From: DASRHK01 sp035650495
GTDB taxonomy: Bacteria; Pseudomonadota; Gammaproteobacteria; Nevskiales; Nevskiaceae
DNA: 20,025 nucleotides
Direction of reading: 5' to 3'
Assembly: GCA_035650495.1 (NCBI GenBank)
Contig: DASRHK010000185.1
Coordinates: forward strand, 1-20,025
Both the position numbers and the translations under genes were made by a program. The notes under the pieces were generated by a model, which saw only the letters and a list, made by a program, of their open reading frames with translations, ran no database searches and was not told where the DNA came from. This document shows, piece after piece, positions 13,272 through 20,025 of this stretch (the first letter of the stretch is position 1; every line of letters starts with the position of its first letter).

Positions 13272-15050
13272 ATGCGACTGTATGGAATGCGCAGCGTCGC
13301 CACAGCAGCGGCGCTGATCGCGAGCGCGGTGGGGAGCGCGTTTGCCGACGATGCGGCGCCCGCGCGTCGGCCCAACTTCGTCGTCCTGCTGGTCGACGAC
13401 ATGGCGTTCACCGACATCGGCGCCTTCGGTGGCGAAGCGCACACGCCGAACATCGACGCGCTCGCGGCGCACGGCGCGATGTTCAGCGAATACCACACCT
13501 CGCCGCTGTGCTCGCCGTCGCGCGCGATGCTGCTCACCGGCATCGACAACCATCGCACCGGCGTCGCGACGATCCCGGAGACGCTGCCGTCGGAGCAGCG
13601 CGGCAAGCACGGCTACTCGATGTTCCTCGAGCCGGGCGTCGACACCGTCGCCGTGCGCTTGAAGGCCGCGGGCTATCGCACCTACATGAGCGGCAAGTGG
13701 CACCTCGGCCATGGGCCGGGTCAACTGCCCGATGGCCACGGCTTCGATCATTCGCTCGCGCTCGACGCGTCGGGCGCCGACAACTGGCAGCAGAAGCCGT
13801 ACATGCCGTACTACGCGCACGCCGACTGGTTCGAGGACGGCAAGCCGGTGCAGCTTCCGGAGAACTATTACTCCTCCGAGCTCATCGTCAATCGCATGAT
13901 CGATTACCTGCGCAAGGATCAGTCGAGCGACGCGCCGTTCTTCGCCTACGTGCCGTTCCAGGCGCTGCACATCCCGGTGCAGGCGCCGCGCGAGCTCACC
14001 GAGCACTACGCGCATACCTACGACGGCGGCTGGGACGCGCTGCGCGAGAAGCGCTGGAAGCGCGCGAAAGAGCTGAAGCTCATTCCACAGGACGCCGAGC
14101 TGCCGCCGGCGCACGACAAGCTGCGCTCCTGGGATCTGATGAGCGCGGACGAGAAGAAGATGTTCTCGAAGAGCATGGCCGTCTACGCCGGCATGATCGA
14201 GGCGATGGACGACAACGTCGGCCGGCTCATCGCGTACCTCAACGAGACCGGCCAGCTCGACAACACGATCTTCCTCGTCACGTCCGACAACGGCCCGGAG
14301 CCGAGCGATCCGCTCGCGCAGGTCGGCTTCGCGACGTGGATGTCGCAGAACGGTTACGAGCGCAAGCTCGACAACCTCGGCGAGAAGGGCAGCATGAATT
14401 ACATCGGCCCCGAGTGGGCCAACGCCGCCGCATCACCGGATCGGCTGTTCAAGTTCCATTCGGCGGAAGGCGGACTGCGCGTGCCGCTGATCGTCGCGGG
14501 GCCCGGCGTGTCGCAAGGGTTCGTGTCGAGCCTCTCCTTCGTCACCGACCTCACGCCGACCATCTACGACTTCGCCGGCATCGATCCGTCGAAGTGGAAC
14601 GGCCCGGTCCCGATCACCGGCAAGAGCCTCGCCCCCGTCCTGCGCGGGCAGGCGGATCGCACCTACGCCGAGGATGCGCCGGTCGGCATCGAGGTCGGCG
14701 GCAACGCGGCGCTGTTCAAGGGCGACTACAAGCTCACGCGCGTGACGCTGCCGTGGGGCGACGCGAAGTGGCATCTCTATCACCTGAGCGCGGATCCGGG
14801 CGAGACGAAGGATCTCTCCGCGTCGGATCCCGAGCGCTTCAAAGCGATGTTGGCCGACTACGACGCCTACGCGAAGGAGATGGGCGTGCTGAAGCTGCCG
14901 GACGATTTCGATCCGCACACGCAGGTCGCGATCAACGCGTTCGCCAAGCAGTGGGAGTTCTTCGGCGCGCGGGTGATCGCGGCGATCGTCGCGCTGATCG
15001 CGATCATTGCTGCGGTGGTCTGGAGGCGGAAGCGCTCGCGCCCGGCTTGA
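13272..15050 (+). CDS. Arylsulfatase-family sulfatase with C-terminal membrane anchor
   Basis: This 592-residue enzyme belongs to the formylglycine-dependent sulfatases, which hydrolyse sulfate esters. A signal peptide (about residues 1-26) directs export. The metal ligands start with VDDMAFTDIG (Asp42, Asp43), and the signature CSPSR (Cys80, Arg84) is the site where Cys is oxidised to formylglycine. KWHLG (Lys142, His144) and LVTSDNGPEPSD (about residues 335-346) supply further active-site residues. The C-terminus is odd: a hydrophobic span (AAIVALIAIIAAVVW) followed by RRKRSR, so the enzyme is likely tethered by its tail. I chose the ATG with GGGGAGG upstream; the frame stays open far upstream but only across the divergent gene. 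No formylglycine-generating enzyme is in the window. The 3' end overlaps the next convergent gene by 47 nt. Confidence 0.94.
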   Translation: MRLYGMRSVATAAALIASAVGSAFADDAAPARRPNFVVLLVDDMAFTDIGAFGGEAHTPNIDALAAHGAMFSEYHTSPLCSPSRAMLLTGIDNHRTGVATIPETLPSEQRGKHGYSMFLEPGVDTVAVRLKAAGYRTYMSGKWHLGHGPGQLPDGHGFDHSLALDASGADNWQQKPYMPYYAHADWFEDGKPVQLPENYYSSELIVNRMIDYLRKDQSSDAPFFAYVPFQALHIPVQAPRELTEHYAHTYDGGWDALREKRWKRAKELKLIPQDAELPPAHDKLRSWDLMSADEKKMFSKSMAVYAGMIEAMDDNVGRLIAYLNETGQLDNTIFLVTSDNGPEPSDPLAQVGFATWMSQNGYERKLDNLGEKGSMNYIGPEWANAAASPDRLFKFHSAEGGLRVPLIVAGPGVSQGFVSSLSFVTDLTPTIYDFAGIDPSKWNGPVPITGKSLAPVLRGQADRTYAEDAPVGIEVGGNAALFKGDYKLTRVTLPWGDAKWHLYHLSADPGETKDLSASDPERFKAMLADYDAYAKEMGVLKLPDDFDPHTQVAINAFAKQWEFFGARVIAAIVALIAIIAAVVWRRKRSRPA

Positions 15051-15936
15051 GCGGCTCGGCGCCGCCGACGGGCTTGGCGCGCTCCTGCGCCTGCAGAGCC
15101 CAGTCGCGCAGCGCGTCGAAATGCGGGCTCCCCTTGATCGGGGCATCGAGGATTGCCGCGAAGTCCCCGCGACGGGCGCGTTCCTGCAGGTCGAAGTAAG
15201 CGCTCTGCCAGAGCTTCGTCACCCGCGGATCCGTTCCGTACATCTGCTCATACTTGTCGGCGAGCGCGATGGTGCCCGGGTAATTGCCGTCGACGAAGGC
15301 GGCGTCGATCTCGCCGAACGCGGCTTCCTGCTTCGCGACGCGCTCCGCTTCCCTTGCTGCTGCAGCTGCTTGTGCCGCCGCGTCCTGCTCGGCCTGCTTT
15401 TTCGCTTCGGCTTCGGCGCGGAATTTCGCGGCCAGCCGCGCACTGGTCGTCGCCTGGATGCGGGCCTGCTCGTCCTCCTCACGCGAGGTCTCGCCGTGAC
15501 GCATCGCGAACACCGCGATGATGGCGAGGACGACGACGGCGCCGGCGCCGCCGGCGATCAGGATCCAGTTCTTTCGCGCCGCCGCGGGCGGCGGCGCTTC
15601 CGGAATCTGCGCTTCCTCGGAGCCTTCGTCGACTTCCTCGAGCAGATGCGCTTCGTCGTCCGCCGCGAGCGTGGTGTCTTCCTCCAGCGCGGCATCCGCG
15701 GCCGGAGGCGGTCCCGCCGTATCGGCCTCGATCCCGGACTTGGCGAGGCCGTCGATCAGCTTCTGCGCGGCCTCCGGACTGTTGACGCGCGTGATGATGA
15801 AGCGCTTGCCGGCGATGAAGCGCGCGATGTGCTGCGCCTTGGTGTGCGGGAACAGCTTGCGCGCGCTGGTCAGCACGGCGTCTTCGGTGAAGCCCGTCAA
15901 CGCTTTTCCGGTGCCCCACACTTCGATCTGAATCAT
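15004..15936 (-). CDS. Single-pass membrane protein with coiled coil, unknown function (310 aa)
   Basis: I do not recognise the full protein. Its parts are clear: an N-terminal folded domain of about 72 residues (MIQIEVWGTGKALTGFTEDA and RFIITRVNSPEAAQKLIDGL); an acidic, Pro-rich linker (73-120); one membrane span (NWILIAGGAGAVVVLAIIAV, about 123-145) followed by Arg/His; an Ala/Glu/Lys/Gln-rich coiled coil (about 155-205); and a helical, TPR-like C-terminal domain (206-285) ending in a disordered tail. With no signal peptide, the N-terminal domain is probably cytoplasmic and the coiled coil periplasmic. The ATG has GGGGGAG upstream and overlaps the stop of the ABC1 kinase gene (ATGA), so the two are probably translated together. 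A membrane scaffold or partner of the kinase is a reasonable guess. Confidence 0.88.
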   Translation of the reverse strand: MIQIEVWGTGKALTGFTEDAVLTSARKLFPHTKAQHIARFIAGKRFIITRVNSPEAAQKLIDGLAKSGIEADTAGPPPAADAALEEDTTLAADDEAHLLEEVDEGSEEAQIPEAPPPAAARKNWILIAGGAGAVVVLAIIAVFAMRHGETSREEDEQARIQATTSARLAAKFRAEAEAKKQAEQDAAAQAAAAAREAERVAKQEAAFGEIDAAFVDGNYPGTIALADKYEQMYGTDPRVTKLWQSAYFDLQERARRGDFAAILDAPIKGSPHFDALRDWALQAQERAKPVGGAEPLKPGASASASRPPQQ

Positions 15937-17276
15937 GATGACTCCCCCAGGAATCTCTTCAGTCGCGGGCCCAGCGCCACGCGGGCCTTCAGCGTCGTCA
16001 TTGTCCAATAATGCCCGCCGACCATGCGATCCAGGTACGCAGTTTTCACCGGCGGACGGAACTGGTCCAGATGCTCGAGCGCCTCGTAGCCTTTCGCGAT
16101 CGCCTCGACGTGCATGGTCGACGCGCCGAAATCGTACGGCGCATCGCCGCGGAAGGGCCGCATCACGATCTTGTCCCATGAGGCGTAGAACTCGTCGGAC
16201 ACCGGTCGCGAGTCGGGCACGCGCACGCCAAGCCGCATCAAGCCGCGATCGACGGCGCGCCAATCCCGCGCGATCGCGGCGCGCACCGTATCGCGATACG
16301 CGTCGACGCTCTCGCGTTCGAGCTGCTTGACGCAGCCGAAATCGTAGACGACCAGGCTGCCGTCGCGGCGTATCGCGAAGTTGCCGGGATGCGGATCGGC
16401 ATGGACGGCCTTCAGCTCGAACACCGAGCGGCACATGAAGTCGAACAGCCGCACAGCGATCTCGTTGCGCAGCGCCTGCTCGTAGCTCTTGGGGGCTTCG
16501 TCGAGCCGATCGCCGGGCTCGAGCAGCATCGTCAGCACGTGCTTGGAGCAAAGCTCCGGCACCGTCTGCGGGATCACGAGGCGCGGATCGTCCGCGAAGA
16601 AGCGGCGGAACAGATCGATGTTGCGCGCCTCCTGCTCGTAATCGAGCTCCTCGTGCAGGCGCGCGCGGATCTCCTCGAAGAGATCGTCGAGTGTCGCCTT
16701 GTCGACCTTGACGATCCGCGCCATGCGCAGCGCGAGCTTGAGCTGCCCGAGATCGGTGTCGCACGATTCGGCGACGCCGGGATACTGGACCTTGATGACG
16801 ACTTCGCGACCGTCGTGGAGAACGGCGCGATGGACCTGGCCGATCGACGCCGCTGCGTACGGCTTGTGCTCGATGCGCTTGATGAGCTGCCGCGCCTTTT
16901 CCTTGCCGAGATCGCAATCGATCTGCTTGCGGATCACGGCGAACGGCATCGGCGGGGCGTCTTTCTGCAGACGCTTGAGCGGCTCGGCGAATTCGGCGGG
17001 CAGGATGCTCGCGGCCTGCGATGCGACCTGACCGAGCTTCATCACCGCGCCCTTGAGCTCGCCGAGCGTCTCCGCCAGATGCGCGGCGGCGGATGCGTTG
17101 AGCTTGCCGCGCGCGTGCGCGCGCTCATCGGCGCTGCGGAATCCGTTGGCGATGGCGTGACCGGCGTAGCGCCCCGCGAGCGTCGCGGTCATCCCGGCGA
17201 GCTTGAGCAGGCGGCGCGCGCCGGAGGCGGGGCCGCGCGCCTTGTCGTCGTCGTGCTCGGGGTCGTCTGACGTCAC
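15933..17276 (-). CDS. ABC1/UbiB-family atypical kinase
   Basis: This protein of about 447 residues belongs to the ABC1/ADCK/UbiB family, atypical protein-kinase-like ATPases linked to ubiquinone and lipid metabolism. It shows the family KxGQ signature (GAVMKLGQ, Lys80), the Ala-rich nucleotide loop YAAASIGQVHRA (140-151), the VAIK-equivalent Lys in REVVIKVQYPGV (Lys162), the Glu-rich HEELDYEQEARN, the catalytic ADPHPGNF and the metal-binding VYDFGCVKQL. All key residues are present, so it should bind ATP. Long C-terminal membrane helices as in UbiB are not evident. The start is uncertain: I use GTG at 17276 so that RRLLKLAGMTATLAGRYAG is included; ATG at 17192 is the alternative and neither has a good ribosome site. 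It begins 20 nt after the phosphoesterase stop and overlaps the next gene by ATGA. Confidence 0.92.
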   Translation of the reverse strand: MTSDDPEHDDDKARGPASGARRLLKLAGMTATLAGRYAGHAIANGFRSADERAHARGKLNASAAAHLAETLGELKGAVMKLGQVASQAASILPAEFAEPLKRLQKDAPPMPFAVIRKQIDCDLGKEKARQLIKRIEHKPYAAASIGQVHRAVLHDGREVVIKVQYPGVAESCDTDLGQLKLALRMARIVKVDKATLDDLFEEIRARLHEELDYEQEARNIDLFRRFFADDPRLVIPQTVPELCSKHVLTMLLEPGDRLDEAPKSYEQALRNEIAVRLFDFMCRSVFELKAVHADPHPGNFAIRRDGSLVVYDFGCVKQLERESVDAYRDTVRAAIARDWRAVDRGLMRLGVRVPDSRPVSDEFYASWDKIVMRPFRGDAPYDFGASTMHVEAIAKGYEALEHLDQFRPPVKTAYLDRMVGGHYWTMTTLKARVALGPRLKRFLGESS

Positions 17277-17296
17277 CCCGTAACGATAGCGGTTCG

Positions 17297-18763
17297 TCAG
17301 TTCTTCGGCGGGAACTGCGGCATCGCCGCGGTGAACACGTCGGGTCCGAAGCTGGCTTGCGCCGATGCGCCGGCGTAGCCGAGATAGCGCAGGCCCAGCA
17401 GGTCCTCGATGCTGCGCAGCATCGAATAGTGGTTGTACGCGGTGCTCGAAACGGTCCCCGGCGTGATGAACGGCGACAACAGCACCGCGCCGGTCAAGCC
17501 GCCGCCGAGACCGGTGATGCCCGGCAACGGCGAATTGGGTCCCGCCGTTTCGCCGCAGCACGCGCTGGCGTCGGTGACGGCGCCTTCGTCGAAGGTGACG
17601 ATGAGCAGCCCGTCTTGCTGGAACGCGGGCGAGCTCACGATCGTGTGGACCAGTCCCGGCAGGAACGTGTTGATCGACGTGAGCCCGCCCGGCTCGCCGT
17701 TCGCGCACGGCGCGTCGTGACCGTCGTGACACAGGCTCGGACTGATGAAGACGAAGTTCGGCGTCGTCGCGATCGAGGCCAGATCGGATTGCAGCGGCGA
17801 GAGATTGACGACGTGCTGATTACAGTAGGCGGCATCGTCGATGATGCTGTGGAAGTACGCGAACGGATTGTGGCGCGTCGCGTAGGAATCCTGCGCAGTC
17901 GCGGATTGCGTGCCGTCCTGCGAGTTCAGCGCGGGATGGCCGCAGGTCGCGGACTCGCGCGACGGCGTGTTGCCCATGTCTTCCATGTACGCCTTCCAGG
18001 TGAGCCCCTTCGCGCGCAGCTGATCGGTGACGTTGGGCACGTTGGCCGGATACACGCAGCCCTGGCCGACGGCTTGATTGTCGAGCGCCGCGATCGGGCC
18101 GCTGCCGACGAAATTGACGAAGGCGATGCAATCCGACTGCGTGAGCGCATTGGGACCCTGGCCGCTCACCATCGCGATGTAGTTGTCGTTGCTGACGTGG
18201 CCGATGCCGTAGTAGCTCGTGAGCAGTGCGCCCTGCGCGGGAAGGGTGCTGGAGAGATAGGTCGGGCTCGGCGGCTGGAACGACGAGGCGTAGCTCTCGT
18301 TCTCCAGGATCACGACGAACACGTGGCCGATCGTCGCGGACGGCGGCGCGCTCGTCGCCGTCACAGCATTGCCGATGAGCCCGCCGCTCACGCTCGACGG
18401 GAGATCGGCGGCGTCGCCGGCAAAGCTCGCGACGTAGCCGAGATTGAGCGTCGTGCGCAGGAACGTGAGCACGTTGCCGCACGCGGCGGTTCCGGTTGCG
18501 TCGGTCACCGCAGCGCAGAGCGGGACGCCTTTCGGCGCCGAGAACGACACGGTCCGACCGGCGAGCGGCTGCGTGGGATTGGTGGCATTGAGATTGGCCT
18601 TCATCCGCAGATGGACGTGCGTCGGCGTGATCTCGAGGATTTCCGGATGCGCGCTGATCGAAGTCGCGCGCTTGGTCGCGGCGACGCTGTTGCCGGAGAA
18701 GCCGATCGCGCAAACGACGCCCAAACCAGCCGCCCATGGGCGGACGACACTGCTGATGTTCAT
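17297..18763 (-). CDS. Secreted phosphoesterase, phospholipase C/acid phosphatase family
   Basis: This 488-residue exported enzyme belongs to the phosphoesterase family that contains bacterial phospholipases C and AcpA-type acid phosphatases, which release phosphate or phospho-alcohols. A signal peptide (cut near residue 29) precedes an Ig-like domain of about 100 residues (SAHPEILEITPTHVHLRMKA onward). The catalytic domain starts at HVFVVILENESYAS (ENES 154-157, metal-binding), then GHVSNDNYIAMVSGQ (188-202, likely nucleophile region), SLCHDGHD (343-350), IVTFDEG (388-394) and NHYSMLRSIEDLLGL (444-458). Many Cys residues suggest disulfides. The ATG has GGGGAGG about 5 nt upstream. The gene heads an apparent operon with the ABC1 kinase and the coiled-coil membrane protein, and is divergent from the cyclase. 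Its lipid or phosphate-ester substrate is unknown. Confidence 0.92.
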   Translation of the reverse strand: MNISSVVRPWAAGLGVVCAIGFSGNSVAATKRATSISAHPEILEITPTHVHLRMKANLNATNPTQPLAGRTVSFSAPKGVPLCAAVTDATGTAACGNVLTFLRTTLNLGYVASFAGDAADLPSSVSGGLIGNAVTATSAPPSATIGHVFVVILENESYASSFQPPSPTYLSSTLPAQGALLTSYYGIGHVSNDNYIAMVSGQGPNALTQSDCIAFVNFVGSGPIAALDNQAVGQGCVYPANVPNVTDQLRAKGLTWKAYMEDMGNTPSRESATCGHPALNSQDGTQSATAQDSYATRHNPFAYFHSIIDDAAYCNQHVVNLSPLQSDLASIATTPNFVFISPSLCHDGHDAPCANGEPGGLTSINTFLPGLVHTIVSSPAFQQDGLLIVTFDEGAVTDASACCGETAGPNSPLPGITGLGGGLTGAVLLSPFITPGTVSSTAYNHYSMLRSIEDLLGLRYLGYAGASAQASFGPDVFTAAMPQFPPKN

Positions 18764-18868
18764 AAGCCTCCCCGCTGCACCAACGCTCATGGCGTCGATA
18801 TTCGAATTCAGCCGGCGTGCTGCCGGTCCGATGCCGCATCATAGCCGGGATAGCGATAAAGTTTGCGG

Positions 18869-20025
18869 GTGCCCAGCCAGCAGCCCGTTCGCCGCCTCGC
18901 AGCCATCGTCTTCACCGACATCGTCGGCTACAGCAGGCTCGTTCACCGTGACGACGCCAACGCGCTGAAGCTGGTCGGCGAGCACTTCGCGCTGGTGCGC
19001 GAGCTCGCCCGCGAGCACGGCGGCCGCGTGATCAAGACGATCGGCGATTCCGTTCACCTTGAGTTCGCCAGCGCACAGGCTGCGACCGGTTGCGCGATCG
19101 CGATCCAGCAGCGCCACGCGCAGCGCAACGCGCGGGTCGCGGAAGGGCAGCGCTTCGACATCCGCATCGGCGTGCACCTCGGCGACGTCGAGCTGCGCGA
19201 CGGCGACACCTACGGCGACGGCGTGAACATCGCGGCGCGATTGCAGCCGCTCGCGCCGGTCGGCGGCATCGCGATCAGCGATCACGTCCGCGGGCAGCTG
19301 CGCGAGGAGCTGCGCCACCAGTTCGTCGCGCGCGGCGTGCAGGAGCTGAAGAACATCGACACGCCGGTCGAGGTGTTCGTCATCGAGGCGCCCGCGATCG
19401 CGGAGATCCCCGTCGAAGCTGCGCCGCCGCCGCTTCGCGTGTCATCGCCGCGACGCATGCCGTCGACCTGGGTGATCGTGTCGCTTGCCTTCGTCGGGCT
19501 CGGGCTGTTCATTTCCAGGCCCTGGGAGCATGGCCCGAAGGCAGATCGTCGCGTCGACGCCGCGGCGAGCGCGGACAAGTCGATCGCGGTGCTGCCGCTC
19601 GCCAATTCCACGGGCGATCCGGCCAACGAGTATTTCTCCGACGGCATCTCCGAAGAGCTGATCTCCTCGCTGTCGCGGTTGAGTCACTTGAAGGTGATCG
19701 GCCGCACGTCGTCGTTCCAGTTCCGCAACACGACCGACAGCAGCGCCGCGATCGGCCAGAAGCTCGGCGTGTCGTATCTGCTCGAAGGCAGCGTGCGCAA
19801 GTCGTCCGATCGCGTGCGCATCGCCATCGCACTGGTGAATTCAGCCGACGGTTCCAACGTCTGGTCGGACAGCTACGACCGCGAGATGAAGGACATCTTC
19901 GCCGTGCAGTCCGAGATCGCCGCGGCGGTCGCGACGCAGCTGCAGGTCGCGCTGTTCGGCAACAACGCGCAGGCCGCGCAGGCACCGAGCGCGGCGACGC
20001 CGTCCAATCAGAACGTCGAGGCGTA
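18869..20025 (+). CDS. Class III adenylate/guanylate cyclase with TolB-like domain, partial
   Basis: The N-terminal 385 residues of a nucleotide cyclase are present; the gene runs off the window. The cyclase homology domain (about 1-170) shows FTDIVGYS with metal ligand Asp17, KTIGDSVHLEF with substrate-reading Lys56 and metal ligand Asp60, and DTYGDGVNIAARL with Asp113, Asn120 and Arg124. A functional cyclase, probably making cAMP, is therefore expected. A Pro-rich linker and one membrane span (TWVIVSLAFVGLGLF, about 200-216) lead into a TolB N-terminal-like domain (KSIAVLPLANSTGDPANEYF to about 365), usual in this architecture and normally followed by TPR repeats. The start is taken as GTG at 18869; no clear ribosome site precedes it, and a TTG two codons upstream is possible. 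The gene is divergent from the phosphoesterase. Confidence 0.9.
   Translation, partial: MPSQQPVRRLAAIVFTDIVGYSRLVHRDDANALKLVGEHFALVRELAREHGGRVIKTIGDSVHLEFASAQAATGCAIAIQQRHAQRNARVAEGQRFDIRIGVHLGDVELRDGDTYGDGVNIAARLQPLAPVGGIAISDHVRGQLREELRHQFVARGVQELKNIDTPVEVFVIEAPAIAEIPVEAAPPPLRVSSPRRMPSTWVIVSLAFVGLGLFISRPWEHGPKADRRVDAAASADKSIAVLPLANSTGDPANEYFSDGISEELISSLSRLSHLKVIGRTSSFQFRNTTDSSAAIGQKLGVSYLLEGSVRKSSDRVRIAIALVNSADGSNVWSDSYDREMKDIFAVQSEIAAAVATQLQVALFGNNAQAAQAPSAATPSNQNVEA

Noticed and set aside
15004..18763. A classic ubiquinone-biosynthesis ubiB locus
   Set aside because: No ubiE, ubiJ or tat genes are adjacent and the kinase-like protein lacks evident C-terminal membrane helices, so I do not assign the symbol ubiB.
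1..20025. Defence, toxin-antitoxin, biosynthetic or mobile-element modules
   Set aside because: I found no transposase, integrase, nuclease-helicase set, toxin-antitoxin pair, terminal repeat or synthase motif on either strand.

Overview
The window is GC-rich, densely coded bacterial chromosome. I see no rRNA, tRNA, CRISPR array, insertion sequence or phage gene. The protein families present (MAPEG, DHA2-type MFS efflux, ABC1/UbiB kinase, class III cyclase fused to a TolB-like domain, and exported proteins with GlyGly-CTERM-like tails) suggest a free-living Pseudomonadota, perhaps a soil or freshwater gammaproteobacterium. The lineage is inferred from family content and is uncertain.

Layout. 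(1) 1-2597: the 3' end of a TPR protein meets a lipoprotein alpha/beta hydrolase tail to tail; a MAPEG membrane protein is divergent from the hydrolase. (2) 2492-4377: a 14-TM-type MFS exporter whose 3' end overlaps the MAPEG gene antisense by 106 nt, and a divergent 91-residue coiled-coil protein. (3) 4388-12575: a run of genes all on the minus strand and mostly exported. In order of transcription these are two translationally coupled unknown exported proteins, an orphan receiver-domain protein, a seven-bladed FG-GAP propeller protein, a secreted cupin, a small unknown protein started at TTG, and a 1369-residue subtilisin-like peptidase. The peptidase carries FG-GAP repeats, a Gly-Gly-Thr spacer and a GlyGly-CTERM-like tail. 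(4) 12830-15050: a small secreted protein divergent from a formylglycine-type sulfatase that has a C-terminal membrane anchor. (5) 15004-18763: a three-gene minus-strand operon of secreted phosphoesterase (phospholipase C/acid phosphatase family), ABC1/UbiB-like kinase and a single-pass coiled-coil membrane protein of unknown function. (6) 18869 to the end: a class III nucleotide cyclase with a TolB-like domain, cut by the window edge.

Much of the window serves the cell envelope: at least eight products carry a signal peptide or lipobox, and two share the same C-terminal sorting tail. The best candidates for undescribed biology are the phosphoesterase/ABC1 kinase/coiled-coil operon, the coupled unknown pair at 11401-12575, and the peptidase and propeller protein that look like substrates of one sorting enzyme (rhombosortase) encoded elsewhere. 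No complete defence or mobile system is visible. The longest stretch without a gene is 254 nt (12576-12829).
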